Part shown: positions 27,085 through 36,146 of the stretch, one piece after another
Layout of the letters: each line of letters begins with the position of its first letter
How positions within the stretch are numbered: the stretch's first letter is position 1
NCBI GenBank assembly: GCA_025449645.1
Contig: JANWIY010000085.1
Coordinates: 1-64,000 of the forward strand
Source: Chitinophagaceae bacterium
GTDB lineage: Bacteria; Bacteroidota; Bacteroidia; Chitinophagales; Chitinophagaceae
DNA length: 64,000 bases
Reading direction: 5' to 3'
Made by a program: the position numbers and the translations under genes
The notes under the pieces: generated by a model
Told to the model about the DNA's origin: nothing
The model's input: only the letters and a program-made list of their open reading frames with translations
The model's database searches: none

Positions 27085-28443
27085 TTATTTAGTAGTGTCA
27101 AGGGAATTGGTAAGTACGCCTGCTTTTCCCAAGAGCGTATTGTATGCCACGATTGCATCTGCTCTTGCCAGTTCCAGGTTAATCCTGGATTGCAATAATG
27201 AAACATTCGCGTCCAGCAAATCAGTGACGGTTACCAGGTTATTGTCGTATTTATTCTTTGTTATCTTATAATTCTCTGTTGCCTGCTCTATTGCGAGACG
27301 GCTGACTTCCATTTTCTTTGTGGCCGATATATACTGCTCGTAGGCCTGATTGATCTCCAGCTTTACCTGATCATCCAGATATTCTTCGTTTGCTTCCACT
27401 TCAGCAAGTCTGGCTTTTGCCTGGTCAACTTTTGCATTCGTCTTCCACAAAGATGAAAGACTGTATGAAACGCCAACACCATAAGTAACGGCATTCGTGA
27501 TGGTAATGAGATTGGGAATATCGGCTGCAATGTATCCACCTGTTAGTGCAAGGCTGGGATAGTAATCACTCTTTGCCTCCTGGATGCCCACAGCAGAAGC
27601 CTTCCTCCTGAATGCCTGCGCCTGAACGTCGTTGCGGCTGCGGATCGCCAGCTGCTCATAATCTTCAATTGCATTGATTGGTCCAGGCTGGGACAGGCTA
27701 TTGGAATCAGGAACAAGCTGTACATGTTCCGGAAGACCCAGTAATAAATTCATGTTGACCCCGGCCACCCGGAAATTACTTTCCGCATCCACCAGATTCA
27801 ATTCAATCGTGGAGGTTTGAAGGGCAGCTTTTAATTCATCGTTTCTTGCCAGCAACCCATTTTTCTCCAGGTTACTGAAATCCGAATCGCGGGATCTTGA
27901 CTGCTCGAGGTCTTCCCTGATCAACCGGAGGTTTGCATTGGCCTTGTACAGGTTGCTGAAGGCCCCGATGATATTAAGGATGACAGCCTCCTTGTTATTG
28001 TCTGCATCCATTGTTGCCGCCTTTTCCAAAAATTCCGCAGACCGGATTCCGTATTGGATGCGGAGCCCGGAGTACAATGGAAGCGATAAGTTGGCGATCC
28101 CATAAGCGGCCTGATCCACTTTAATATTATTGTTGCCGGAACCGCCGCCCGAACCGCCATTGGTATTGATCTTTATTTTAAGATCAATATTCGGCTGCGT
28201 TACTCTCAGATAGGAGCCGCTGACCTTGAAATCAGGCAGCTTTTTTTGCTTGGCCTCCGTGAGCGCAGCAGTTGCCTGATCAATCCTTGCCCTTGCTGCC
28301 TTCAACTGCTTACTATTTCTGACACCCAGGTCTATTGCTTCTTTCAGGGTAATGTTCCGCACACTGTCCTGACCCATTCCCCTGAGGGATGACAGGAGTA
28401 GAAATGAGAAAGCCAACTGAGAAAATTTTGTTCTAAGATTCAT
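27085..28443 (-). CDS. TolC-family outer membrane efflux channel
   Basis: 452 residues with a signal peptide (about 1-24). Two outer-membrane-efflux repeats follow (about 30-230 and 240-440), rich in long Ala/Gln/Leu helices: ITLKEAIDLGVRNS near the start and YKITKNKYDNNLVTVTDLLDA near the end, both typical. Its start overlaps the TetR stop by 11 bases. It supplies the outer membrane exit for the EmrAB-type pump. Confidence 0.94.
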   Translation of the reverse strand: MNLRTKFSQLAFSFLLLSSLRGMGQDSVRNITLKEAIDLGVRNSKQLKAARARIDQATAALTEAKQKKLPDFKVSGSYLRVTQPNIDLKIKINTNGGSGGGSGNNNIKVDQAAYGIANLSLPLYSGLRIQYGIRSAEFLEKAATMDADNNKEAVILNIIGAFSNLYKANANLRLIREDLEQSRSRDSDFSNLEKNGLLARNDELKAALQTSTIELNLVDAESNFRVAGVNMNLLLGLPEHVQLVPDSNSLSQPGPINAIEDYEQLAIRSRNDVQAQAFRRKASAVGIQEAKSDYYPSLALTGGYIAADIPNLITITNAVTYGVGVSYSLSSLWKTNAKVDQAKARLAEVEANEEYLDDQVKLEINQAYEQYISATKKMEVSRLAIEQATENYKITKNKYDNNLVTVTDLLDANVSLLQSRINLELARADAIVAYNTLLGKAGVLTNSLDTTK

Positions 28444-29068
28444 TTGTTAGTATTGCTTTAAAAATAATTTTGATATGCGCTGACAATCTCTTCTTAATTA
28501 CTTTTTCAAATTCTTCTTCCGATAATGATTCCAGGTTATGATAGGATCTGTAAAACTCAAGGTTGACCAAAATATGTGTGATCGTACCGATCAGCGTATT
28601 CATCATCATAGGTATATCCACCTGTTTTTTGAAGAGCCTCTTCTTCTGACCATGGCGGATGAGATCACTGATCCAGGATGAATTTCGGTTCTTCATTTTG
28701 GCCAACAGTTCCACAATAACCGGGTTCTGGTTAATCACCTCCTCGCAGAGCAGGATGCGATGAAATTTTTTCCGCTGCATGATCTTATCGATATATTCGT
28801 CCACCAGGTGATACACTTTCTGAAAAGCATCCAGTCGCTCATCTTTCAGCAATATATCCACCTGCTCCTTGATATTCAGGCTTCTCTGTTCGAAAATCGC
28901 CTCCATTAGTTTTTCTTTTGAGCCAAAATAATATGAGATCATTGCAGTATTGATGCCAGCTTCCTCCGCAATGTCCCGCACCGAAGTGCCCTCGAATCCC
29001 TTCCTGGAAAATAATTGCTCCGCTGTGTCCATCAGTTGCTGCTGTTTTATGGAATATTCGGGTTTCAT
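28433..29068 (-). CDS. TetR/AcrR-family regulator of the efflux operon
   Basis: 211 residues from ATG 29068 (the ORF track adds 17 codons through the operator region). The N-terminal HTH is clear: TAEQLFSRKGFEGTSVRDIA, then AGINTAMISYYFGSKEKLM. A helical ligand-binding domain follows. It is first in its operon, overlapping tolC by 11 bases, so it probably represses itself and the pump. The dyad ATTAAAC-N4-GTTTAAT just upstream is the probable operator. The inducer is unknown. Confidence 0.93.
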   Translation of the reverse strand: MKPEYSIKQQQLMDTAEQLFSRKGFEGTSVRDIAEEAGINTAMISYYFGSKEKLMEAIFEQRSLNIKEQVDILLKDERLDAFQKVYHLVDEYIDKIMQRKKFHRILLCEEVINQNPVIVELLAKMKNRNSSWISDLIRHGQKKRLFKKQVDIPMMMNTLIGTITHILVNLEFYRSYHNLESLSEEEFEKVIKKRLSAHIKIIFKAILTNES

Positions 29069-29073
29069 GGGCA

Positions 29074-29099
29074 CAAAATTAATTAAACGTTTGTTTAAT
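29074..29099 (-). promoter_or_regulatory. TetR-type operator with adjacent -7 element
   Basis: Perfect inverted repeat ATTAAAC-GTTT-GTTTAAT (29082-29099), ending right upstream of TAATTTTG (29081-29074 on the minus strand), an exact TAnnTTTG match. A bound dimer would block the promoter. The -7 box is so close to ATG 29068 that the transcript would be nearly leaderless. Confidence 0.65.
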
Positions 29100-29177
29100 A
29101 TAGTTTTTTTGAAAAACAATTTTGAGCAAAGTCCGCCCCATCTGCTAAAAAAATAATTTCATAACATTGATAACGAT

Positions 29178-29185
29178 TACATTTG
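29178..29185 (+). promoter_or_regulatory. Candidate -7 element of the M13 peptidase gene
   Basis: TACATTTG matches TAnnTTTG exactly, 21 bases before ATG 29207. The -33 region is not convincing. Confidence 0.45.
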
Positions 29186-29206
29186 CACATAATAAATAAT
29201 GCTAAT

Positions 29207-31237
29207 ATGAAGATTGCTTTTATTTTATTTCCCGGTGTTTTTCTAATGCTTTTTTCATGTCAGCAGTCTGCGGATTCCGATAAAATGGCCAAAAACGATC
29301 CGATCGATTTCTCCGCAATGGACACTTCAGTGCGCCCCCAGAATAACTTCTTTTTATACGCCAATGGAACATGGCTGAAGAATACGAAGATCCCGGCCTC
29401 ACAATTCTCCTGGGGCAGCTTTTCGACCCTGCAGGACAGTTCAATAGTACGTTTGCATAAAATACTGGATTCCTTATCGAAACTTTCGGGTGCTGCTCCG
29501 GGATCCGTATCCCAGCAAACCGGCGATCTTTATCTCAGCGCCATGGATTCCGACGGTATAGAAAAAAAAGGCTATGACCCCGTTAAGCCTGAACTGGATG
29601 CCATTGAAAGAATAAAAAATTATAAAGATCTGATGAATCTGGTCGCAGCAGCTTATGCTGTGAACCACGCACCTTTCTTTTCATTTACAGTTGGTGCTGA
29701 CGACAGAAACAGTACAATTAATATTGCACATTTTGACCAGGGAGGACTTGGTTTGCCCAGCAGGGATTATTATTTCAAGAATGATTCGGCAACGGAAAAG
29801 ATCAGAAACGGATATGTATCTTATATCAGCAGGATCTTCACCCTGATTGGGAATCAGCCGGCAGAAGCGGTAAAAAAGGCAAACTCGGTGATGCAGCTGG
29901 AAACGGTGCTGGCAAAGGTTTCCAAGACTCCGGTAGCGCTACGTGATCCCATTGCCAATTACCATAAAGAATCGGTGAATTCAATAAACAAAACCTTTCA
30001 CGGATTTAAGGATTTCCTGGAAAAGCTCGGAGTGCCTTCGGATTCCATTTTGGTGGGGCAACCAGAGTTCTTCCAGGGGCTTTATTCCATTCTTCAGAAA
30101 ACACCTATTCAAACACTCAGAAGTTATCTGTGCTTTCACATAATGAATGACGATGCAGACTACCTCTCTCATGATTTTGTAAATGCAAAATTCAATTATA
30201 ACAGATTGCTGACCGGGCAATCACAAATGAAGGAAAGGTGGAAGAGAATGACTTCCATGGTCGACAGTCAGCTCGGCGATGCCCTCGGCCAGTTATACGT
30301 TCAAAAATATTTTCCTCCGGAATCAAAACAAAAAATTAATGAACTCGTAGATAATATTCTTTCAACTTATGCTGAAAGGTTGCAGAAGCTCAGCTGGATG
30401 AGTGATTCCACCAGGCAAAAAGCCGTGCAGAAATTGCATGCCATCGTTAAAAAAGTTGGTTATCCTGATAAGTGGAAAGACTATTCTTCAATCCATATTA
30501 CCCGGGATAACATCATTGCTAACCTTAAAGGAACCGCCAACTACAGCTACAAAAGAGATATCAATAAGATCGGTAAACCGGTTGACCGTTCGGAATGGGA
30601 TATGACACCGCCCACGATCAATGCATATTACGAACCGACACAGAACAATATTAATTTTCCAGCTGGTATTCTTCAGCCTCCGTTCTATTTTGTTTCAGGC
30701 GATGACGCCGTAAATTACGGCGGTATCGGTATGGCGATCGGCCACGAAATAACCCATGGATTTGATGATCAGGGCCGTCAATATGATGCCGATGGAAATC
30801 TGAAAGAATGGTGGACCCCGGAAGATGCAAAAAGATTCAAACAAAGGGCACAAAAAATCATTGATCAATACAGCGGCTACATTGCTGTGGACACTTTACA
30901 CCTCAATGGCGAACTTACCGAAGGAGAGAATATTGCAGACAACGGTGGTACCGCCATCGCTTACGCAGCTTTCAAAAAAACTGCCCAGGGAAGCGGAGAT
31001 GAAAAAATAAACGGATTTACACCGGATCAACGATTTTTCCTTTCGCTCGCCCAGATATGGAGGATAAAGGTCCGTCCGGAACGGGAGAGAACCCTTGCCC
31101 TTACCAACCCACATTCTTCCCCCAAGTGGAGAGTAAACGGTCCTGCTTCCAATACGCCGGCTTTTTATGACGCATTTCATGTAGAACCCTCCGATTCCAT
31201 GTACAGGCCGGATAGTCTGCGCGTGAAAATCTGGTGA
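29207..31237 (+). CDS. M13-family zinc metallopeptidase lipoprotein (neprilysin/PepO type)
   Basis: 676 residues from ATG 29207 (the track start 29183 adds 8 codons). The signal peptide ends in the lipobox LFSCQQ, so it is likely a lipoprotein. The family landmarks are present in order: NAYYEPTQNNINFPAGILQPPFY, the zinc motif HEITH, GENIADNGG with the third ligand Glu, and a C-terminal end near the characteristic DAFHV and a terminal Trp. It probably degrades short peptides in the envelope. It diverges from the TetR operon and has its own -7 element. Confidence 0.95.
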   Translation: MKIAFILFPGVFLMLFSCQQSADSDKMAKNDPIDFSAMDTSVRPQNNFFLYANGTWLKNTKIPASQFSWGSFSTLQDSSIVRLHKILDSLSKLSGAAPGSVSQQTGDLYLSAMDSDGIEKKGYDPVKPELDAIERIKNYKDLMNLVAAAYAVNHAPFFSFTVGADDRNSTINIAHFDQGGLGLPSRDYYFKNDSATEKIRNGYVSYISRIFTLIGNQPAEAVKKANSVMQLETVLAKVSKTPVALRDPIANYHKESVNSINKTFHGFKDFLEKLGVPSDSILVGQPEFFQGLYSILQKTPIQTLRSYLCFHIMNDDADYLSHDFVNAKFNYNRLLTGQSQMKERWKRMTSMVDSQLGDALGQLYVQKYFPPESKQKINELVDNILSTYAERLQKLSWMSDSTRQKAVQKLHAIVKKVGYPDKWKDYSSIHITRDNIIANLKGTANYSYKRDINKIGKPVDRSEWDMTPPTINAYYEPTQNNINFPAGILQPPFYFVSGDDAVNYGGIGMAIGHEITHGFDDQGRQYDADGNLKEWWTPEDAKRFKQRAQKIIDQYSGYIAVDTLHLNGELTEGENIADNGGTAIAYAAFKKTAQGSGDEKINGFTPDQRFFLSLAQIWRIKVRPERERTLALTNPHSSPKWRVNGPASNTPAFYDAFHVEPSDSMYRPDSLRVKIW

Positions 31238-31380
31238 ACCAGCAGGCCGTTTCTCCCTTTGGTCATCATAGCTTGATCTGCTTAAAACCTTTGCCCAGCA
31301 AGGGTTTTAACATTTTGATAAGGGGGTTTGCCATGATGAAACAGCATACAATTTGGTTTCATTCCCGACATAAGCAGGTT

Positions 31381-31388
31381 TACTTTTG
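31381..31388 (+). promoter_or_regulatory. Candidate -7 element of the small secreted protein gene
   Basis: TACTTTTG matches TAnnTTTG exactly, 90 bases before ATG 31478. A TTTG occurs at 31352-31355, but the 25-base spacer is longer than usual. The implied 5' leader is about 80 bases. Confidence 0.4.
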
Positions 31389-31477
31389 TACCCACTGAAG
31401 CCATACAGGTGCTAACCCAGCTTGCCAGAAAATTTATTCTAACTATTTTATTTCAGTTCTAATTAAATCGTAACATT

Positions 31478-31900
31478 ATGAAACCAGTATTCTCAAAGTT
31501 TAATTTAAAGAAATCCGCACCGGTACTCGCGGCAGCACTTTTGCTTTCCCTTGGATCTGCATCTGTGCATGCATCACCGATCATTGAAAAAATAGTCAGT
31601 CCTGTTGACCAGGAAGTGTCTGTGAATTATGTTGGTGTTACAGAAAACAATTTCGTATTTCATCTGAATTTCGATAATAAATCAGGTGAAAAATTCTGGC
31701 TGATCGTAAAGAATGATGCCGGTGAAATTGTTTATCAGCAGGCATACAAGGATGCTCATTTTTCCAAAACCATTCGTTTGCCAAAGGAAGAAGGTGAAAT
31801 TCATCCGACTTTCGTTATCCGTACAGCAAATGAACAGGTTGAACGCAGATTTGTGGTCAACCGCAAGATTTCCGAAAATGTAATTGTGACCCAATTATAA
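31478..31900 (+). CDS. Small secreted protein, unknown function
   Basis: 140 residues. The signal peptide (about 1-32) ends VHASP. The mature part is a small beta-sandwich-like domain with VSVNYVGVTENNFVFHLNFDN, FWLIVKNDAGEIVYQQ and FVIRTANEQVERRFVVNRKI. Small proteins of this shape are common in Chitinophagaceae; I know no function. It is monocistronic and flanked by a strong terminator. Confidence 0.8.
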   Translation: MKPVFSKFNLKKSAPVLAAALLLSLGSASVHASPIIEKIVSPVDQEVSVNYVGVTENNFVFHLNFDNKSGEKFWLIVKNDAGEIVYQQAYKDAHFSKTIRLPKEEGEIHPTFVIRTANEQVERRFVVNRKISENVIVTQL

Positions 31901-31915
31901 TACCCTCTTGAGTAG

Positions 31916-31950
31916 AAAAAAGGCCTGCAAAATTTTGCAGGCCTTTTTTT
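31916..31950. terminator. Perfect bidirectional terminator palindrome
   Basis: Two perfectly complementary 17-base arms (AAAAAAGGCCTGCAAAA and TTTTGCAGGCCTTTTTT) lie 15 bases after the small secreted protein and 35 bases beyond the stop of the convergent hydrolase gene. Confidence 0.93.
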
Positions 31951-31984
31951 GCATCCATTCCTTTACTGGTTATGACCGCCACGA

Positions 31985-33271
31985 TTAATTGTCCACATCA
32001 CGAATGGAAGGCCGGGTATCTTCCGGATCCCTGTGTTCATAGATTAATTTAAATGCTTTCAGGTCAGGCAGGAATTTCCTCTCCCGAAGCAGGTCATATT
32101 GGTAGATTATTTGTCCCAACTGGTATAGAAAAGGAAAGCCAACCGTGTCATATTCATATTTGTCATCGTTCAGGATCTCATCTTCGTTGGTATACACAGT
32201 TGCAGTGATCATAAATTCGATCCGGTTTTTGAAGTCTGCAACGTAGGAAACATCAGTTAAACAGCCATACGCCCATCCGGCTTTATTGAAAATGCGCACT
32301 GCAGGCCTGCGTTGCTGCCGGTAAAAAAATTTTACATAACTGTCGTAGAAAATACTGGTATCATATTTCGGATATGGGGTCTCCGATGGATATTGTGACA
32401 AATACCGGTACAGGAATATATAGTCATCAGGCTTCAGCCGGAACCTTTGTTTCTCGGGCACGGACATTGGGAAGAGAACGGATTGTAATAATTGCTGTAA
32501 ATCTTCCAATGGGATATTGTTATGCCTGGTGAAATTCATGGGCTCATGCACCAGACTGTCTTTGCCGTTGATATACCCCCTTCCAAGCATAACCTTCCGG
32601 GAAAAATCGAAAGAATCCCGGTTATAAGCAGGCGGCTGAATGAATATTGATTTGCCAGTCGAATTCAGAAACCTGATCAGGTTGGTATGGCGGTTCTCTT
32701 CTTCATTCATTGGCATAAACTGCCTGACGATGCGGATTTGCGGATATCCTTTATCATGCAGGTTGCGGTTGATCTCCTGCTGCCCAACAAATTCATACAT
32801 CCGGTTGTAAGCGTCATTGTCGCTGATCAGAAATGCTTTCCTGATAAACTGGGCGATAGAAGGCATGCCACTGGCCGAAGTGCTGTCTTTATAAAGGGCT
32901 TTTTGCCCGGAATAGCTGCTGTCGTATTGAATGGTCGTAAACTTATCAACTCCCGCAGCATGCATGCGGTTGAGTTTTTCAAGAGAAAGAAGCGCCAGCG
33001 GCAATTTCACTGTGGAAGCGGGATAATAATAAAGGCTGTCCCCTGTGTTAAAATAGAAATTCTTAAAGGAAGGTTTGTTTTTTGAGTCCCGGTCTATTCG
33101 CGTATAAATAATTTGAACGCGGTATTTGCTTTTCTGAATTAATACCTGATGAAAGAGGGAATCTCCTCCTGATTCAAGTATCTTTTGTAAGAATGCATCC
33201 GTCCTCATTTGGGCCGAAACCTGCGTTTGCAATAACAACGCGAATAACAGCGGCAGTGGGAGTACTTTCAT
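31985..33271 (-). CDS. Exported class A beta-lactamase-like serine hydrolase
   Basis: 428 residues from ATG 33271; the ORF track extension is not signal-like. The signal peptide is MKVLPLPLLFALLLQTQVSAQ. The serine-hydrolase motifs are in order: SxxK in PASTVKLP, SDN in LISDNDAYNRMYE, and KAGW in place of KTG. The protein is about 130 residues longer than true class A beta-lactamases, and this long form is a separate Bacteroidota group. The substrate is unknown; resistance should not be assumed. Confidence 0.85.
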   Translation of the reverse strand: MKVLPLPLLFALLLQTQVSAQMRTDAFLQKILESGGDSLFHQVLIQKSKYRVQIIYTRIDRDSKNKPSFKNFYFNTGDSLYYYPASTVKLPLALLSLEKLNRMHAAGVDKFTTIQYDSSYSGQKALYKDSTSASGMPSIAQFIRKAFLISDNDAYNRMYEFVGQQEINRNLHDKGYPQIRIVRQFMPMNEEENRHTNLIRFLNSTGKSIFIQPPAYNRDSFDFSRKVMLGRGYINGKDSLVHEPMNFTRHNNIPLEDLQQLLQSVLFPMSVPEKQRFRLKPDDYIFLYRYLSQYPSETPYPKYDTSIFYDSYVKFFYRQQRRPAVRIFNKAGWAYGCLTDVSYVADFKNRIEFMITATVYTNEDEILNDDKYEYDTVGFPFLYQLGQIIYQYDLLRERKFLPDLKAFKLIYEHRDPEDTRPSIRDVDN

Positions 33272-33317
33272 GCAGACGAATGTACAAAAAGAACATCCGA
33301 TGCCTGAAGACGGGAGT

Positions 33318-33488
33318 TCAGGATTTCCCTGCTCCCCGGGTAACCAGCCAGACAATAACTCCTATTACCAGCAACACCAGGATCACACCTACCCAAACAC
33401 CTGCTTTAAAAATGGCCCCTGCCACTTCGCAGCCATCAAGCAGAAACATGGCGAGTATCAGGTACAAAAGCGCTATGATCTTTTTCAT
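33318..33488 (-). CDS. 56-residue lipoprotein with one membrane helix
   Basis: The start MKKIIALLYLILAMF leads to a lipobox (LLDGC), so the protein is probably lipidated at Cys near residue 20. A second hydrophobic helix follows (WVGVILVLLVIGVIVWLV) and a short basic end. I chose ATG 33488 rather than 33509 because it gives a proper lipoprotein signal. It may be expressed with the downstream serine hydrolase gene (46 bases apart). Function unknown. Confidence 0.7.
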   Translation of the reverse strand: MKKIIALLYLILAMFLLDGCEVAGAIFKAGVWVGVILVLLVIGVIVWLVTRGAGKS

Positions 33489-33595
33489 TTGTTGATCGTT
33501 TAGAGACAAAATATTGAAAAATCATGCCAGATGGTGGGTTTGAACCGGGGACCGGGGTTTTACAAAAAAAGATGCAGTTGATGAAGGGAATAAAG

Positions 33596-33603
33596 TAGAT
33601 TTG
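33596..33603 (+). promoter_or_regulatory. Candidate -7 element of the RRM protein gene
   Basis: TAGATTTG matches TAnnTTTG exactly, 18 bases before ATG 33622. A GTTG lies 15 bases upstream of it. Confidence 0.5.
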
Positions 33604-33621
33604 GGGTCTTATATTCAGATC

Positions 33622-33906
33622 ATGAAACTTTTTGTTGCAGGCCTACCCTATGATTTTGATGACACCGATTTAAAAGAAATGTTTGAACTCTACGGTGAAG
33701 TAAGCTCAGCCAAAGTGGCTATTGACCGGGAAACCAGGAAAAGCAGGGGATTTGGCTTCCTGGAAATGACCGTTGCCCTGGAAGCCAAAGAAGCTATTGA
33801 CGCGCTTCACGGTGCACGCCTTCGGGGAGGAAAAGAACTGGTTGTTCGTGAGGCGGAAGAAAAGCCGCGCGACAGCAACAGCGGAGGCTATCGGCCCAGA
33901 AGGTGA
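33622..33906 (+). CDS. Single-RRM RNA-binding protein
   Basis: 94 residues from ATG 33622. It has one RNA recognition motif with RNP2 (LFVAGL, residues 3-8) and RNP1 (KSRGFGFLEM, about 40-49), then a short Arg/Glu/Gly-rich tail. Such proteins bind single-stranded RNA and often respond to cold in Bacteroidota and cyanobacteria. It is monocistronic and convergent with rhaM, only 13 bases away. Confidence 0.93.
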   Translation: MKLFVAGLPYDFDDTDLKEMFELYGEVSSAKVAIDRETRKSRGFGFLEMTVALEAKEAIDALHGARLRGGKELVVREAEEKPRDSNSGGYRPRR

Positions 33907-33919
33907 GTATGCGAAATTC

Positions 33920-34258
33920 TTATAAAGAGAATACATTTTCCATCAGTCGCCATTTTACTCCTTTCTCCGTTCCTGGTAATACCTGCTGGTAGGTTTCCAT
34001 CACATGTTCCCATTCCTGCACTTTGGCATTGCGCAGGTCATCCGCATTCTTTTTCTCAAATGAAAAATCCGGATCCGTTTCGATGATCATGAAAAGCCGG
34101 TTCGCGCAGTGATAAATTTCCATATGCTGAATGCCTGAATCCCGGATACTTTTAATGATCTCAGGCCATACTTTGCGGTGATGGGCCTTGTAGGCTTCAA
34201 TCAAGGCAGGATCGTCCTTCAGATCCAGCGCCAGACAATATCTGTTTTTGGCTGCCAT
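33920..34258 (-). CDS. rhaM: L-rhamnose mutarotase-family protein
   Basis: 112 residues from ATG 34258. It shows the RhaM pattern: YCLALDLKDDPALIEAYKAHHRKVWPEI, EIYHCANRLFMIIET and a C-terminal TEKGVKWRLMENVF. The enzyme interconverts alpha and beta anomers of 6-deoxysugars such as L-rhamnose or L-fucose. It starts 4 bases after the FAH-family gene stop, so the two are one operon with the amidohydrolase. Confidence 0.92.
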   Translation of the reverse strand: MAAKNRYCLALDLKDDPALIEAYKAHHRKVWPEIIKSIRDSGIQHMEIYHCANRLFMIIETDPDFSFEKKNADDLRNAKVQEWEHVMETYQQVLPGTEKGVKWRLMENVFSL

Positions 34259-34262
34259 GCAA

Positions 34263-35120
34263 TTATTTTGGAGAGTAAGCAATTACCTCCTGCCGGGCAG
34301 TGCCCAGGCCGTCAATACCGAGTTCAACCAAATCCCCGGGCTTAAGATAAGTGGGCGGCTTCATACCAAGTCCCACACCCGCGGGTGTTCCGGTCGAGAT
34401 GATATCTCCGGGAAGGAGGGTCATAAAATGACTGATATACGAAATTAAGAACGGGATCTTAAAAATGAGATTGGCAGTGGTGCCATCCTGCATCCGCTTC
34501 CCATTAACTTTTAGCCAAAGCTTTAGTTTATTTACGTCCGGGATCTCATCGGGTGTAACCAGCCAGGGACCTAGCGGAGCAAAGCTGTCACAGCCCTTGC
34601 CTTTATCCCAGGTGCCACTTCTCTCTATTTGAAATTCCCTTTCGCTAATGTCGTTATGCAGGCAATAACCGGCTATATGATCCGCAGCATTATCTTCCTC
34701 AACATAAGAAGCTTTCTTACCAATGACTACAGCAAGTTCTACTTCCCAATCCGTTTTTTTGGAATTTTTCGGTATGATTATTTTGTCGAAAGGCCCGCAC
34801 AGTGCCGTGGTTGATTTCAGGAAGATCACGGGCTCCGGCGGGGGTTCGGCCTTGGTTTCCCTGGCATGATCAGCATAGTTAAGACCTATGCATACGATCT
34901 TGGATGGCCGAGCAACCGGTGCAGTAAGAGGCGTTTGATCATCCAGTTTTTTGAGTTTATCCCGTTTCTTATGAATGAAGGATTTCAACCGCAACAAACC
35001 GTCGCCTGCAAAAAAGATTTCATCATAATCCTCAGTCCAATCTTTCAGTCTGTACAATGCACCATCGATAACAACTCCCGGTAATACCTTCCTGCCTTTT
35101 AACCACCTGATCAATTTCAT
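34263..35120 (-). CDS. Fumarylacetoacetate hydrolase-family protein, probable 2,4-diketo-3-deoxy-L-fuconate hydrolase
   Basis: 285 residues. The C-terminal FAH fold (about 70-283) shows CIGLNYADHA, metal-binding EVELAVVIGK, GYCLHNDISEREFQ, KGCDSFAPLGPW and GDIISTGTPAGVG. The context (fuconolactonase-like gene 18 bases upstream, mutarotase downstream) suggests cleavage of a 2,4-diketo-3-deoxy sugar acid to pyruvate and lactate in the non-phosphorylative L-fucose or L-rhamnose route. Ureidoglycolate lyase-type activity is the alternative. Confidence 0.88.
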   Translation of the reverse strand: MKLIRWLKGRKVLPGVVIDGALYRLKDWTEDYDEIFFAGDGLLRLKSFIHKKRDKLKKLDDQTPLTAPVARPSKIVCIGLNYADHARETKAEPPPEPVIFLKSTTALCGPFDKIIIPKNSKKTDWEVELAVVIGKKASYVEEDNAADHIAGYCLHNDISEREFQIERSGTWDKGKGCDSFAPLGPWLVTPDEIPDVNKLKLWLKVNGKRMQDGTTANLIFKIPFLISYISHFMTLLPGDIISTGTPAGVGLGMKPPTYLKPGDLVELGIDGLGTARQEVIAYSPK

Positions 35121-35138
35121 ATAATGGTTTAAATAGAT

Positions 35139-35969
35139 TTACAAACCATAAAAAGTCATTGCATTGCCACCGAATAATTTTTCCTGTTCCAAAATGGAAA
35201 ATGAAGAAAAGTAATCCTCCATTATTTCTATTACTTCTCCATAAGATGCGGCCGGTAAGCACGCGGGCCAGTCGGATCCGAACACGATACGGTCAACACC
35301 GAAAGATTCAACTACTGCATCAATGTAGGGCCAGAAGATTTCTTTGCTCCAGTTATTCCAATGGGATTCGGTTACCATGCCCGACAATTTGCAATATACA
35401 TTATCCATGCGGGAGATATTGTATAGTTGCCGCTTCCAGAAAGCAATTTCCTTTTCCCTGATCGCCGGTTTGGCCAGGTGATCAATGATGAACGGCTGGT
35501 TGGGAAATGACTTCACCAGCCCGGCGGCATGCGGCAACTGATCGGAATAAATGAGCAGGTCATAGGTATAGTCAAATTTGCAAAGCGCGGTGATCCCTCT
35601 TTTGAAATCAGGCCGGAGCATAAAAGTACGATCTGCTTCATTTTGCAGAATATGCCGGAATCCGCAGATCTTGGGGGAATGCTGGTATACGGCCAGGCGC
35701 TCAGAAAGGTTTGCGGCAGTAAGATCAACCCAGCCGACGATCCCTTTGATGAAGGAATTTTCAGAAGCCAGCCTTAAAAAAAAATCATTTTCTTTTTCCG
35801 ACTGGTTTACCTGTATCAGCACACAGCTGTCCATCGCATGTGTTTCGAGCAGCGGCTGAATATCGGCAGGAAGAAAATCTCTCTTCAAAACAGCCATCTC
35901 ATCCGTGATCCAGGAATTTTGTACGGGATTATATTCCCAGAAGTGCACATGGGCATCGATTCTCTGCAT
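35139..35969 (-). CDS. Amidohydrolase-family lactonase, L-fuconolactonase type
   Basis: 276 residues. TIM-barrel amidohydrolase 2 family: N-terminal metal motif DAHVHFW, central FIIDHLAKP, VYCKLSGMVTE, and C-terminal VFGSDWPAC with the catalytic Asp. This matches the L-fuconolactone hydrolases acting on sugar lactones. It begins the three-gene minus-strand operon with the FAH-family hydrolase and RhaM. Confidence 0.88.
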   Translation of the reverse strand: MQRIDAHVHFWEYNPVQNSWITDEMAVLKRDFLPADIQPLLETHAMDSCVLIQVNQSEKENDFFLRLASENSFIKGIVGWVDLTAANLSERLAVYQHSPKICGFRHILQNEADRTFMLRPDFKRGITALCKFDYTYDLLIYSDQLPHAAGLVKSFPNQPFIIDHLAKPAIREKEIAFWKRQLYNISRMDNVYCKLSGMVTESHWNNWSKEIFWPYIDAVVESFGVDRIVFGSDWPACLPAASYGEVIEIMEDYFSSFSILEQEKLFGGNAMTFYGL

Positions 35970-36146
35970 AAGAATTCACTTGAGCCTATCCAATATCCAT
36001 TCGTGAAGTTAGCGAATTCCGTTACTTCTAACCTGAAAGCCCAGGGTAATTGGAGCAAAGAACAAACCCTGGATGCGTAAGTGAAATTTTCGTTATTTTG
36101 ACAGCCGCAATATGCCTTATTGATTTCAATTCATAGCCAGGACCCG

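Noticed and set aside
31985-33271. Antibiotic-resistance beta-lactamase
   Set aside because: SxxK and SDN are present, but the third motif is KAGW and the protein is far longer than class A enzymes; only a beta-lactamase-like fold is supported.
33524-33560. tRNA-like 3' end (TTCAAAC-type loop on the minus strand)
   Set aside because: The bases around the loop do not form a T stem, and no anticodon arm or CCA end fits.
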